From Aquisalinus flavus (GTDB taxonomy: Bacteria; Pseudomonadota; Alphaproteobacteria; Caulobacterales; Parvularculaceae), in assembly GCF_022559625.1 (NCBI RefSeq), contig NZ_CP042288.1, positions 1,388,409 through 1,452,408 of the forward strand: 64,000 nt of DNA, in the 5' to 3' direction. A program made the position numbers and the translations under genes. The notes below the pieces were generated by a model. That model made no database searches. It worked only from the letters and a program-made list of their open reading frames with translations, and was not told the DNA's origin. Numbering within the stretch: the stretch's first letter is position 1; each line of letters starts with the position of its first letter. This document shows, piece after piece, positions 24,998 through 33,847 of the stretch.

Positions 24998-26347
24998 ATG
25001 GCTCCACAAGCGACAGAATTCAAACCGGCCCAGTGGAATACGGGGCAAGACGCAACTTCGGGGTTCTGCCGCGACTGCTTCATGCCGCAGCCCAGCGCTA
25101 CGACACGCCGGTGTCCGTCCTGCGGCAGTATGCGCCTGCTGCGGCACGCGGAGCTGTACAGCCTGTCCATCGCTCATCTCGACTGCGATGCCTTTTTCGC
25201 TGCCGTTGAAAAACGCGACAATCCGGAACTGGCGGACAAACCGGTGATCGTCGGCGGCGGCAAGCGAGGGGTCGTGTCCACCGCCTGCTATATCGCCCGT
25301 ATTTACGGCGTTCATTCGGCGATGCCGATGTTCAAGGCGCTGAAGGCGTGCCCTCAGGCGGTCGTGATCAAGGGAAATTACGAGAAGTATACCGAAGCCT
25401 CGCGCCAGATCAGGGCGCATATGGAGGCCCTCACCCCCCTCGTCCAGGCGATTTCCATCGACGAAGCCTTCATGGACCTGTCCGGCACGGAAAAGCTGCA
25501 TCATGCGCCGCCGGCGGTCACCCTCGCCCGGCTCGCCAGGCGGATCGAGGAAAAAGTCGGCATTTCTGTCTCCATCGGACTGTCGCACAACAAGTTTCTG
25601 GCAAAATCCGCCTCCGACCTCGACAAGCCGCGCGGCTTTGCCATCATCGGGCGCGAGGAAACCCTCTCCTTTCTCGCCGGGAAGCCAATCAGCTTCATCT
25701 GGGGGGTCGGCGCCAGCTTCTCGGCCAAGCTCTCACGCGACGGTTTCAACACGATAGGCGATCTCCAGCGGGCGGACCCGCGCGATCTCGTCAAACGCTA
25801 TGGCGAGCATGGCCTGCGCCTCGCCCGCCTGTCACTTGGCGAGGATTCCCGCCCCGTGAATCCGGAGCGGGAGACAAAATCAGTGTCCGCCGAGACCACC
25901 TTTAACGAAGACCTGCGTGACTATGCCGCGCTGGAAGACATCCTCTGGCGGCTATGCGAGAAGGTCTCGCGCCGGATGAAGGAGAAAGGCTTCGCCGGCC
26001 GCGTCGTGACCCTGAAACTGAAGACGGCACAGTTCCGCACCCTGACAAGGCGGTCGACGCTCGAGCATCACACCAATCTGGCACGCGAACTGTTCAACGC
26101 CGGCAAGTCCCTCTTGCGCGAGGAAATCCCCGGCGGCCAGTCGCGCGACAGCTATCGCCTGATCGGCATCGGCTTTTCCGACCTTGTCGCGGCAGAGCAG
26201 GCGCGGCAGTCCTTCTTCTTCATGGAGGATCATATCAGGCTGGAAGCGCAGGAAAGCGCCATCGACCGGTTGCGTGCCAGGTTCGGAGACGACATCATCG
26301 GCTCGGCCAGAGGGCTGGGGACACGCAAGAACAAGGAAAGCAAATGA
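24998..26347 (+). CDS. dinB: DNA polymerase IV with N-terminal zinc ribbon
   Basis: A Y-family polymerase of 449 residues for translesion synthesis. The catalytic segments HLDCDAFFAAVE and SIDEAFMDL carry the metal-binding acidic residues; the fingers, the helix-hairpin-helix thumb (FIWGVGASFSAKL) and the little finger follow. Before the catalytic core there is a short zinc-ribbon with Cys24, Cys27, Cys39 and Cys42, as in several alphaproteobacterial Pol IV proteins. The extreme C-terminus lacks an obvious E. coli-like clamp motif. The start sits just after a CtrA-type box, and the stop overlaps the next gene (ATGA). Confidence 0.94.
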   Translation: MAPQATEFKPAQWNTGQDATSGFCRDCFMPQPSATTRRCPSCGSMRLLRHAELYSLSIAHLDCDAFFAAVEKRDNPELADKPVIVGGGKRGVVSTACYIARIYGVHSAMPMFKALKACPQAVVIKGNYEKYTEASRQIRAHMEALTPLVQAISIDEAFMDLSGTEKLHHAPPAVTLARLARRIEEKVGISVSIGLSHNKFLAKSASDLDKPRGFAIIGREETLSFLAGKPISFIWGVGASFSAKLSRDGFNTIGDLQRADPRDLVKRYGEHGLRLARLSLGEDSRPVNPERETKSVSAETTFNEDLRDYAALEDILWRLCEKVSRRMKEKGFAGRVVTLKLKTAQFRTLTRRSTLEHHTNLARELFNAGKSLLREEIPGGQSRDSYRLIGIGFSDLVAAEQARQSFFFMEDHIRLEAQESAIDRLRARFGDDIIGSARGLGTRKNKESK

Positions 26348-26808
26348 GCTCTATCGAGGAAAACCTGAAGGCCAACGGACTGACGCTGCCAGAGGCCGCC
26401 GCACCGGTCGCCAATTACGTGCCCTGGGTCATCACCGGCAATCTCGTCATGATCTCAGGGCAGATATCCTTCTCCCAATCCGGCAAGATCACCGGCAAGC
26501 TCGGCGCCGACCTCACTGTCGATGAAGGCAAGGCAGCTGCGATCCTGTGCGGCCTGAACCTGCTTGCCCAGTTGAAAGACGCCTGCGGCGGTGACCTGTC
26601 GAAGGCCCGGCGCTGCCTGCGCCTTGGTGGCTTCGTCAATTGCACGCCGGATTTCACCGACCAGCCCAAGGTCATCAATGGCGCCTCCGACCTGATGGTG
26701 CTGGCCATGGGCGATGCCGGACGCCATTCCCGCGCCGCCGTCGGCGCCCCGTCCCTGCCGCTCAACGCCGCCGTCGAAATTGACGGGATTTTCGAAATCG
26801 CGCTGTGA
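26344..26808 (+). CDS. RidA/YjgF-family protein
   Basis: A protein of 154 residues of the longer RidA subgroup. Members of the RidA superfamily deaminate reactive enamine/imine intermediates, but this subgroup is less well characterised. Its family features include LPEAAAPVANYVPWVITGNLVMISGQ at the N-terminus (a segment longer than 20 is described here only in part: PVANYVPWV and MISGQIS), and NAAVEIDGIFEI near the C-terminus, where the classical RCVE arginine is lacking. The start overlaps the dinB stop codon (ATGA). Confidence 0.88.
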   Translation: MSSIEENLKANGLTLPEAAAPVANYVPWVITGNLVMISGQISFSQSGKITGKLGADLTVDEGKAAAILCGLNLLAQLKDACGGDLSKARRCLRLGGFVNCTPDFTDQPKVINGASDLMVLAMGDAGRHSRAAVGAPSLPLNAAVEIDGIFEIAL

Positions 26809-26850
26809 GAAGGGCGTGACGATTGCCCGGGCCTGCCTATCTTATAGGGC

Positions 26851-28014
26851 ATGGCAGACGGTTCATCGATGATACAGGCGCGTACCATCTCTTCCCTCGA
26901 CGAGGTCGACCGGGAGCACTGGGATGCGCTTGCCAATCCGGCGGATGTCGGCGACCGGCCCTACCATCCATTCATTGCCTGGGACTTCCTGCACGCGCTG
27001 GAGGCGTCCGGATCCGTCAGGCCGGAAACCGGCTGGCAGCCCTTTCACCTGCTACTGGAGGAAGGCGACACGCTGATCGGCGCGATGCCGCTTTACGTGA
27101 AGGGCCACAGCCAGGGCGAATATGTCTTCGACTATGCCTGGGCCGATGCCTATGAGCGCGCTGGCGGGAAGTATTATCCCAAGCTGCTTTCAGCAGTACC
27201 GTTCACGCCGGTGCCCGGACCCCGCCTGCTTGCCCGCGATGACGGGGCGCGGCTGCAACTGGCCAGTGCGGCGACGCAGATTGCCGACAAGTTCGGCGTC
27301 TCCTCGCTGCATATCAATTTTCTCCAGCCGGAGGAGGCCAGCATCGGCGATGCGCTTGGCCTGCTGCGCCGGTCGGGCCAGCAATATCACTTCACCAATC
27401 GCGGCTATGACAGCTTCGACGACTTCCTTGGCGAGCTCGCCTCGCGCAAGCGCAAGAATTTGCGCAAGGAACGCGAGAGCACCAGTGCGCAAGGGGTGGA
27501 AATCGAATGGATCACCGGGGCGGCGATCACGGATGAGCATCTCGATGCCTTCTGGATATTCTATCAGGACACCGGGTCGCGCAAATGGGGCACGCCCTAT
27601 CTGACGCGGACCTTCTTCCGCCTGCTGATCGAGCGCATGGCCGACAGGGTCCTGCTGATCATGGCCAGGCGCGACGGGCGCTATATCGCCGGGGCGCTGA
27701 ACATGATCGGCGGCGACACGCTCTATGGCCGCTACTGGGGTTGTACGGAGCATGTTCCCTTCCTGCATTTCGAGGTCTGCTATTATCAGGCGATCGACTA
27801 TGCGATCGAACACGGCCTGTCCCGCGTCGAGGCCGGGGCCCAGGGCGAGCACAAGATCGCCCGCGGCTATGAGCCGGTCGAGACGCATTCCGTCCACTGG
27901 ATCGGGGACGAGAATTTCCGCACGGCGATCGCGCGCTATCTCGACAATGAACGCGCCCATGTCGAGGCCGATATCGATATCCTCAGAGACTATACGCCCT
28001 ATCGCAAAGGGTGA
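26851..28014 (+). CDS. GNAT/FemAB-like N-acyltransferase (COG3146, DUF482)
   Basis: A protein of 387 residues matching the COG3146 family of predicted N-acyltransferases with a duplicated GNAT fold. Typical segments are the N-terminal HPFIAWDFLHALE, GRYWGC near residue 290, FEVCYYQAIDYAIEHGL, and EAGAQGEHKIARGYEP. The substrate is unknown; the protein lacks a signal peptide and should be cytoplasmic. In many alphaproteobacteria this gene stands beside a HIT hydrolase gene, as here. A second ATG six codons downstream is a possible alternative start. Confidence 0.88.
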   Translation: MADGSSMIQARTISSLDEVDREHWDALANPADVGDRPYHPFIAWDFLHALEASGSVRPETGWQPFHLLLEEGDTLIGAMPLYVKGHSQGEYVFDYAWADAYERAGGKYYPKLLSAVPFTPVPGPRLLARDDGARLQLASAATQIADKFGVSSLHINFLQPEEASIGDALGLLRRSGQQYHFTNRGYDSFDDFLGELASRKRKNLRKERESTSAQGVEIEWITGAAITDEHLDAFWIFYQDTGSRKWGTPYLTRTFFRLLIERMADRVLLIMARRDGRYIAGALNMIGGDTLYGRYWGCTEHVPFLHFEVCYYQAIDYAIEHGLSRVEAGAQGEHKIARGYEPVETHSVHWIGDENFRTAIARYLDNERAHVEADIDILRDYTPYRKG

Positions 28015-28026
28015 TAGGCTGACAGC

Positions 28027-28371
28027 ATGAAGACGGTCGCCACGTTCCTCAATCAGGAAGAAGCCTATATCGCCCGCAGCTATTTGCTGGCGAATGGCAT
28101 CGACGCCGAACTGGCGGATGGCGAGACCAATTCCGTCATCCCGCATATCAATTTCGGCGGCGCGTCCATGTTGCGCCTCGTCGTGCCCGAAGAGGATGCC
28201 TCCGATGCGCAAGCGCTGCTGCAGAGCGTCAACGAAGGTGACACGGCGTTCCGGGGCGATCATCTCGAGGATGTGTCGCCGGCGGGCGACGAGAACGGTG
28301 TCCGCCGCCTGATGATGGCACTAGGCTTCGGCGCCCTCCTCGTCTGGTTCTACGTGCAGATCATAAACTAG
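28027..28371 (+). CDS. DUF2007-domain small membrane-anchored protein
   Basis: A protein of 114 residues. The N-terminal 65 or so residues match DUF2007, a putative signal-transducing domain (MKTVATFLNQEEAYIARSYL start, then LRLVVPEEDASDAQALL). The C-terminus is a single hydrophobic segment (about residues 96-113), so it is probably tail-anchored in the inner membrane. Function unknown. It lies 12 bases after the acyltransferase gene and 13 before the HIT gene, suggesting one transcript. Confidence 0.82.
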   Translation: MKTVATFLNQEEAYIARSYLLANGIDAELADGETNSVIPHINFGGASMLRLVVPEEDASDAQALLQSVNEGDTAFRGDHLEDVSPAGDENGVRRLMMALGFGALLVWFYVQIIN

Positions 28372-28384
28372 GGAGACGGCCGCT

Positions 28385-28825
28385 ATGAGCCTCAGGGAAA
28401 CCTACGATCCGGACAACATCTTCGCGAAGATCATCAAGGGCGATATCCCGAGCGTGACGATCTATGAGGATGATCATGTCCTGTCCTTCATGGATGCGTT
28501 CCCCCAGACCCGCGGGCATACGCTGGTCATCCCGAAACAGGCGCAGGCGACGAACCTTCTGACCGTCGAGGCGGATGTCCTGTCGATGCTGATCCAGCGC
28601 ACACAGACGATCGCGCAGGCCATCGACAGGGCTCTCGCCCCGGACGGCATCCGCATCGCCCAGTTCAATGGTGCAGCGGCGGGCCAGAGCGTGTTCCATA
28701 TCCATTTCCACATCATCCCTGTGTGGGAAGGCGGCGCGATGAAACCCCATGCCGACCCGGACAGCGGCATGGCCGATCCCAAGGCGCTGGAAGAGATCGC
28801 CGTGGAAATCCGCGCCGCCCTTTAG
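28385..28825 (+). CDS. HIT-family nucleotide hydrolase/transferase
   Basis: A protein of 146 residues of the histidine-triad superfamily. The HIT motif is HIHFHIIPVW near residue 103, with IFAKIIKGDIPSVTIYEDD near the N-terminus and RGHTLVIPK in the middle. Such proteins hydrolyse nucleoside phosphoramidates or related compounds. The Hint-like subtype is most likely, but the substrate is not determined by sequence. Confidence 0.92.
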   Translation: MSLRETYDPDNIFAKIIKGDIPSVTIYEDDHVLSFMDAFPQTRGHTLVIPKQAQATNLLTVEADVLSMLIQRTQTIAQAIDRALAPDGIRIAQFNGAAAGQSVFHIHFHIIPVWEGGAMKPHADPDSGMADPKALEEIAVEIRAAL

Positions 28826-28876
28826 CGCCGTCCTCTTGCTTGCAGAAGCAGTGATTTCAGCCTAAGCCCTGCGGTC

Positions 28877-29608
28877 ATGACTGAACAACATGATCTCTCC
28901 GGGCGCTACGCCCTTGTCACCGGCGCGTCGCGCGGCATCGGCCGCGCCGCCGCCCTCGCGCTCGCCAGGGCCGGCGCCCATGTCATCATCCTCGCCCGCA
29001 CCCAGGGCGCGCTCGAGGAACTGGATGACGAGATCAAGGCCGCCGGCGGCAAGGCATCGCTGATCGCCGTCGATCTTGCCGACTATGCCGCGCTGAACCA
29101 GCTCGCCCCGGCGCTTGAAGACCGCTTCGGCAAGCTCGACATCTTCATCGGCAATGCCGGCGTGCTGGGCGAGCTGTGCCCGGTCACCGATATCGACAAG
29201 AAAACATGGGATTCGACACTGGGCATCAATTTCCTCGCCAACTGGCAGCTGACGGCGGTGCTCGATCCGCTGCTGCGCCAGTCAGACGCCGCCCGGGTCG
29301 TGTTCGTGACGACCGGCACCACGGAAAGCTTCAAGCCGTTCTGGGGTGCCTATACGGTGTCGAAAGCGGCGATGGAGGCGATGGCGCTGACATACGCGCA
29401 CGAGGTCGAGAAGACCAGTATCCGCGTCAATCTGATCAACCCCGGCGCGACCCGCACCCAGATGCGCGCCAGGGCGATGCCCGGCGAGGACCCCTCGACG
29501 CTGCCGGCGCCGGAAGAGGTCGCCGAGCTTATCGTGCAGATGGCATCGCCGGCTTTCACCGACAATGCGACCAGGATCAATTATCGGGAGTGGCGTCAAA
29601 GCCGCTGA
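28877..29608 (+). CDS. short-chain dehydrogenase/reductase
   Basis: A classical SDR of 243 residues. It has the NAD(P)-binding motif TGASRGIGRAAALALARAG, the structural NAG (IGNAGVLGE), and the catalytic YTVSKAAM (Tyr and Lys). Substrate unknown; the sequence resembles YciK-like oxidoreductases. Its 3' end overlaps the convergent ATP12 gene by 32 bases, so no terminator separates the two. Confidence 0.9.
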   Translation: MTEQHDLSGRYALVTGASRGIGRAAALALARAGAHVIILARTQGALEELDDEIKAAGGKASLIAVDLADYAALNQLAPALEDRFGKLDIFIGNAGVLGELCPVTDIDKKTWDSTLGINFLANWQLTAVLDPLLRQSDAARVVFVTTGTTESFKPFWGAYTVSKAAMEAMALTYAHEVEKTSIRVNLINPGATRTQMRARAMPGEDPSTLPAPEEVAELIVQMASPAFTDNATRINYREWRQSR

Positions 29609-30317
29609 TCAGCTCAAGATATCTCGAGATCGCCATGAATTCCGCCCGCAGCGCGCCTTCGCGTTCGACGGCCTCGGCATCCTCACCCCATCTCTCTGCC
29701 TGGTATTGCTCATCGAGGCGGGAAACCTCGAAAATGTCTTCCGCATCGGCGGCGCGATAGCCGAGCGCCAGCGCCAGGAGGACCGAACCGGTGATCTCCG
29801 TCGCCGCCGCGAGGCAGCACAGCACTTCCTCGTCCATCTCGGAGAGTTGCGCGTTCAGCGCCTGCAGGGCTTCCGGCGGCTGATCGACGCCAAGAACCCC
29901 GGTCGTCGTCTTCAGCTTGATCGACAGCTTATCCTTCGCCCACTTCAGATAGGCGTCCCAGACGCGGGTCTGGCGCTGGACCAGCTCTTCCGGTGCGCCG
30001 GCACGATAGCACAGAAGGTCCGTCTGCAGATAGTTGCGCATGCCGTCGGCCCATTTATCGCGATCCTGCTTGCCGCGATCGAGCACGAGCATCAACCGCT
30101 GGGTCAGCGGCATGCTGGATGGATTGACATGATCGTCCTGCGCGTTCCACTCATCCGCGATAGCGCGGGCGAGCGGCTCGTGAATCGCCGACAGCCGCTT
30201 GCCGACCGGTGTCCTGGCCGTGCGCCCATCGAGGGTAACGGTCCAGCAGAAGTCGGCGTAAACAACATCCGCCGTCTTGTAGAAGCGCTTCGGCAATGGT
30301 GTCTGTTCAATACTCAT
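29577..30317 (-). CDS. ATP12-family F1-ATPase assembly chaperone
   Basis: A protein of 246 residues of the ATP12 family, which binds the alpha subunit of F1-ATPase during assembly; it occurs in alphaproteobacteria and mitochondria. Recognisable segments are RFYKTADVV, VTLDGRTARTPVGK, ADEWNAQ, MPLTQRLM, and LLCYRAGAPEELVQRQ. The start was chosen at MSIEQTPLPKRFYK, where family homology begins; the open frame extends 78 bases upstream into the rluA end. It is the last gene of the degP-to-atp12 operon. Confidence 0.93.
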   Translation of the reverse strand: MSIEQTPLPKRFYKTADVVYADFCWTVTLDGRTARTPVGKRLSAIHEPLARAIADEWNAQDDHVNPSSMPLTQRLMLVLDRGKQDRDKWADGMRNYLQTDLLCYRAGAPEELVQRQTRVWDAYLKWAKDKLSIKLKTTTGVLGVDQPPEALQALNAQLSEMDEEVLCCLAAATEITGSVLLALALGYRAADAEDIFEVSRLDEQYQAERWGEDAEAVEREGALRAEFMAISRYLELISGFDATPDN

Positions 30318-30337
30318 GTCTGGTATCCGTCTTTGCC

Positions 30338-31324
30338 CTAGTGATTGTGCGGCCAGATAATCTCCGGTTTCCGCTCGAACCCGAAAAAGGTCCATGTCTT
30401 GTCCATGTGGCCGGTCAGATCGGCCCGTAACATCGTCCGCTTGCCGGTCTTGGGATGCGGAAAGCTCATCGCCCGGCAGAACAGGTGCATCTTCGCCGAT
30501 ATGCCCTCGATCTTCGTCTTCTCGCCCCCATACTTCCCGTCCCCGATGATCGGATGCCCGATGGCGGCCGTGTGCACGCGCAGCTGGTGGGTCCGCCCGG
30601 TCAGCGGCCGCAGCGCGAGGAAAGACACCTTGCCACCGGCTTCCCCGACCACCTGGTAATCGGTCAGCGCCCGTTTCGCGTCATTGTCGTCTTCATCGAC
30701 GGGAATCACCCGTTCCTGGTCCTCTTGCAGGATCCGCACCATTTTCTTGGCGATCGGCATGTCGATCTGTCCCTCCATGGGATGCGGCATCTTCCAGCAC
30801 AGCGCCCAGTACTCCTTGTCGACCTGGTGCTTCTGGAAAAACTCCGACAGGCGCGACGCCGCCTTGCGCGTCTTGCCAAGTAAAAGCAGCCCGCCCGTGT
30901 CACGGTCAAGCCGGTGGACGAGGCGCGGGCGCTCGCCGCCGGGCTGCTGCAACCCATCGAGCATGCCGTCAATATGGCGGCGCGTCTTCGCGCCGCCCTG
31001 CACCGCGATGCCGAAAGGCTTGTTGATGGCGATCAGCGCATCATCCTCATAGATGACGAGCGAGCGGATATATTTCTTGTCGGCCTCGGAGCTCTCGGCC
31101 TTTTCCGCCTGTTCCGGCGTGCCGACGGGCGGTACGCGGACGGTCTCGCCCGTTGCAAGGCGGCGGTTCGACTTGACCCGGCCGCCATCGACGCGGATCT
31201 GCCCCTTGCGCAGCATCTTTTCCAGATCGCCATGGCGCACATGCGGGTAATGCTGGCGGAACCACCGGTCCAGCCGCATGCCGTCGTCGGCATCCTTGAC
31301 CTCGACATTACTGACACCGCTCAT
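30338..31324 (-). CDS. RluA-family 23S rRNA pseudouridine synthase
   Basis: A protein of 328 residues with an N-terminal S4 RNA-binding domain (about 14-75) and a pseudouridine synthase domain. The catalytic aspartate lies in HRLDRDTGG; the family motifs INKPFGIAVQGG and GRTHQLRVH are also present. The best guess is RluC-like (23S positions 955/2504/2580), but paralogues cannot be separated here, so no symbol is given. Its ATG overlaps the crcB stop codon (ATGA). Confidence 0.93.
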   Translation of the reverse strand: MSGVSNVEVKDADDGMRLDRWFRQHYPHVRHGDLEKMLRKGQIRVDGGRVKSNRRLATGETVRVPPVGTPEQAEKAESSEADKKYIRSLVIYEDDALIAINKPFGIAVQGGAKTRRHIDGMLDGLQQPGGERPRLVHRLDRDTGGLLLLGKTRKAASRLSEFFQKHQVDKEYWALCWKMPHPMEGQIDMPIAKKMVRILQEDQERVIPVDEDDNDAKRALTDYQVVGEAGGKVSFLALRPLTGRTHQLRVHTAAIGHPIIGDGKYGGEKTKIEGISAKMHLFCRAMSFPHPKTGKRTMLRADLTGHMDKTWTFFGFERKPEIIWPHNH

Positions 31325-31725
31325 GACAAAGCTCTTTCAAACAGGCTGCGTCCGGCAGCAAGACCGGCAAACAGCGCAACAATCGACAGAATGACCGATG
31401 CTCCGATATAAACGCCCGCGGTCAGCATCGCCTTGCGCTCATACAGCGTTATGGCGTCGAGCGCAAAGGTGGAAAACGTGGTGAAGGCGCCGAGCAGGCC
31501 AATGGCGAGAAACGCGCGCACGCCCTGCCCCGCAGGTTCGCGCGCGACGAGCCAGGCGATGACCAGCCCCATGGCAAGCGAGCCGAGGACGTTGACCGTC
31601 AGCGTACCCCATGGGAAGTTCGGTCCCATGAGCCGCATCGCCAGCTGGCCGACCCCGTGCCGGGCCATGGCGCCTATCGCACCGCCCGCCGCAATTACCA
31701 GCCAGATCATGTAACCCTGCATCAC
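31321..31725 (-). CDS. crcB: fluoride ion channel Fluc/CrcB
   Basis: A four-helix membrane protein of 134 residues that exports fluoride as a dual-topology dimer. Typical residues are present: GAMARHGVGQ in helix 1, TVNVLGSLAMG in helix 2, and TTFSTFALD in helix 3 with the pore-lining Thr/Phe/Ser. It overlaps both neighbours by four bases, so it is translated with them. No fluoride riboswitch lies upstream, as the gene is inside the operon. Confidence 0.95.
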   Translation of the reverse strand: MMQGYMIWLVIAAGGAIGAMARHGVGQLAMRLMGPNFPWGTLTVNVLGSLAMGLVIAWLVAREPAGQGVRAFLAIGLLGAFTTFSTFALDAITLYERKAMLTAGVYIGASVILSIVALFAGLAAGRSLFERALS

Positions 31726-32510
31726 TCGTCTCCCGTGCGCCGTCCTGCTCCGCGAAAGGGCTGCACAATAAGCCCGCCAAGCGAAATGTCACCTGCATCA
31801 TCGAGGCCGATCGGCAGATCCTCCGTCCGCACCGTCGCACTGCGTGTCCTGAATAGCGGGTCCCAGAACGAGAAAATCGTGCCGTAATTCGAATTTGTAT
31901 CAGAACGGATCACATGGTGATGCACCCAATGGATCGAGGGCGTGATGATGACGAGGCTCAATGGCCGCTCCAGCCAGCGCGGCAGGCGGATATTGGAATG
32001 GTGCAGCGTGACGATCACGGCAGCCACGGTCTCGAACACAATGACGCTCGACAGCGGCACGGCGAGGGCGACGATGAACGCTGCCCGGACACAGGCCGAC
32101 AGTATCACCTCGGCAAAATGAAAGCGGAACGCCGAAGTCGCATCGAGAAAGCCATCGCGGTGGTGGATTTCATGAAAGCGCCACAGGAACGGGACGCGGT
32201 GGAAGGCGCGGTGCATCCAGTAGATCCACAGATCGAGTAACAGGATGTCGAGGGCGAGGCCGCCAATCCCGCTCCACCAGTCCGGTCGTTGCCACAGGGC
32301 ATGGCTCGAGGCCAAGGCGGTGATCGGGATGACGATCAGCGGCGAGACCGGCACGGTGATCAGCCACAGGCCGATATTGCGGAGCAGCCGGTTGCGCTTG
32401 TCCGCGCCCTGTTGCGGCTGGCGGGCAAACCCGTATAGCCGCTCCACGGCAAAGAGCAGCGCGAAGACGCCGAACACGATGATGGCCTTGCTGGCAATCA
32501 GGGCTTCCAT
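31722..32510 (-). CDS. fatty acid hydroxylase / sterol desaturase family protein
   Basis: A protein of 262 residues with about four transmembrane segments. It carries the membrane di-iron histidine clusters HRAFH, HEIHH and HWVHHH, plus HHSN, in the order of the fatty acid hydroxylase superfamily. These enzymes hydroxylate or desaturate lipids; the substrate is unknown. It lies between rarA (TGATG, one base shared) and crcB (ATGA), so it is embedded in the operon. From memory of related genomes, rarA and crcB are often direct neighbours, which would make this gene an insertion. Confidence 0.9.
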   Translation of the reverse strand: MEALIASKAIIVFGVFALLFAVERLYGFARQPQQGADKRNRLLRNIGLWLITVPVSPLIVIPITALASSHALWQRPDWWSGIGGLALDILLLDLWIYWMHRAFHRVPFLWRFHEIHHRDGFLDATSAFRFHFAEVILSACVRAAFIVALAVPLSSVIVFETVAAVIVTLHHSNIRLPRWLERPLSLVIITPSIHWVHHHVIRSDTNSNYGTIFSFWDPLFRTRSATVRTEDLPIGLDDAGDISLGGLIVQPFRGAGRRTGDE

Positions 32511-33847
32511 CAGCCCTCCCCGCTATCCGTTTTTCTGTCCGGCTCTCTCGATTTGCGGCGGGCATTCCAGAACTCGAGCCGCTTGCGGATGTCTTTCTCA
32601 AGGCCACGCGGCACCGGCTCATAGAAGGACTGTCGCTCCATGTCGGGTGGAAAATAGTCGAGCCCGGCAAAGGCATCCGGCGCGTCATGGTCATAGACAT
32701 AGCCGTCGGAATAGCCGAGATCCTTCATCATCTTCGTCGGCGCGTTCATCGCATGTCGTGGCGGCATCAGCGAGCCGGTCTCCCGCGCTGCCCTCTGTGC
32801 CCGCTTGAACGCCGAATAGGCGGCATTCGATTTCGGGGCGGTCGCCACGTACAGCACGGCCTGCGCCAGCGCCAGATCACCTTCCGGGCTCCCGAGAAAA
32901 TCATAGGCTTCTTTCGCGGCGAGACAGATGGTGAGCGCATTCGGGTCGGCCATGCCGATATCCTCGCTCGCCATGCGCACGACACGGCGGCACAGATAGA
33001 GCGGGTCTTCCCCGCCCGCCAGCATCCGCGCGAGCCAGTACAATGCGGCATCGGGATCGGACCCGCGCACCGATTTATGCAGCGCACTGATGAGATTGTA
33101 GTGCCCTTCCTGCGCCTTGTCATAGACCGGCGCGCGGCGCTGGACGATGCGCGACAGCGTGTCCGGCTCCAGATCCTCGCCATCGACGGGCTCGGCAAAG
33201 ATGTCCTCGACGAGGTTCAGCAGGAAGCGGCCGTCGCCATCGGCCATCGCCTTGAGGCTTTCCCGCGCCGCGGTCGTCAGCGGCAGGCGCTGGTCTTCTT
33301 CCTCTTCGGCCCGGGCGAGCAGCTTGTCGAGCGCGGCATCGTCGAGCCGCTTCAGCGTCAGCACCTGCGCCCGGGAGAGCAACGCCGCGTTGAGCTCGAA
33401 GGACGGGTTCTCCGTCGTCGCACCGACCAGTGTGATCAGGCCGCTTTCGACATGGGGCAGGAAGCCGTCCTGCTGGGCGCGGTTGAAGCGATGAATTTCA
33501 TCGACAAACAACAGCGTCCCGCGCCCGGTGCGGCGGCGGGCTTCGGCTTCGGCGAAGACCTTGCGCAGATCGGCGACGCCGGAAAAGATCGCCGAAATCT
33601 GGTGGAACTCAAGGTCGGCCTTGTCGGCCAGCAACCGGGCGATCGTCGTCTTGCCGACGCCCGGCGGGCCCCAGAGCACGATGGACGACAGCCGCCGCAC
33701 GTCGAGCATGCGCCTGAGCGGCATGCCCTCGCCCAGCAGGTGATCCTGTCCGACAACCTGGTCCAGCGTCTGCGGCCGAAGCCTGTCCGCGAGCGGGCGC
33801 GGCGCACCCTTTTCAAGGCCGGCGGACTGGAACAGGTCATCCGCCAT
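32510..33847 (-). CDS. rarA: replication-associated recombination protein A (AAA ATPase)
   Basis: A protein of 445 residues of the RarA/MgsA clamp-loader-like AAA+ family, which acts at stalled replication forks. Walker A is GPPGVGKTT near residue 61, Walker B is [11 protein letters not shown], and sensor 1 is [13 protein letters not shown]. The C-terminal tetramerisation domain has the family's [20 protein letters not shown]. It follows degP with no intergenic base (TAG directly before ATG). Confidence 0.96.
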   Translation of the reverse strand: MADDLFQSAGLEKGAPRPLADRLRPQTLDQVVGQDHLLGEGMPLRRMLDVRRLSSIVLWGPPGVGKTTIARLLADKADLEFHQISAIFSGVADLRKVFAEAEARRRTGRGTLLFVDEIHRFNRAQQDGFLPHVESGLITLVGATTENPSFELNAALLSRAQVLTLKRLDDAALDKLLARAEEEEDQRLPLTTAARESLKAMADGDGRFLLNLVEDIFAEPVDGEDLEPDTLSRIVQRRAPVYDKAQEGHYNLISALHKSVRGSDPDAALYWLARMLAGGEDPLYLCRRVVRMASEDIGMADPNALTICLAAKEAYDFLGSPEGDLALAQAVLYVATAPKSNAAYSAFKRAQRAARETGSLMPPRHAMNAPTKMMKDLGYSDGYVYDHDAPDAFAGLDYFPPDMERQSFYEPVPRGLEKDIRKRLEFWNARRKSREPDRKTDSGEG

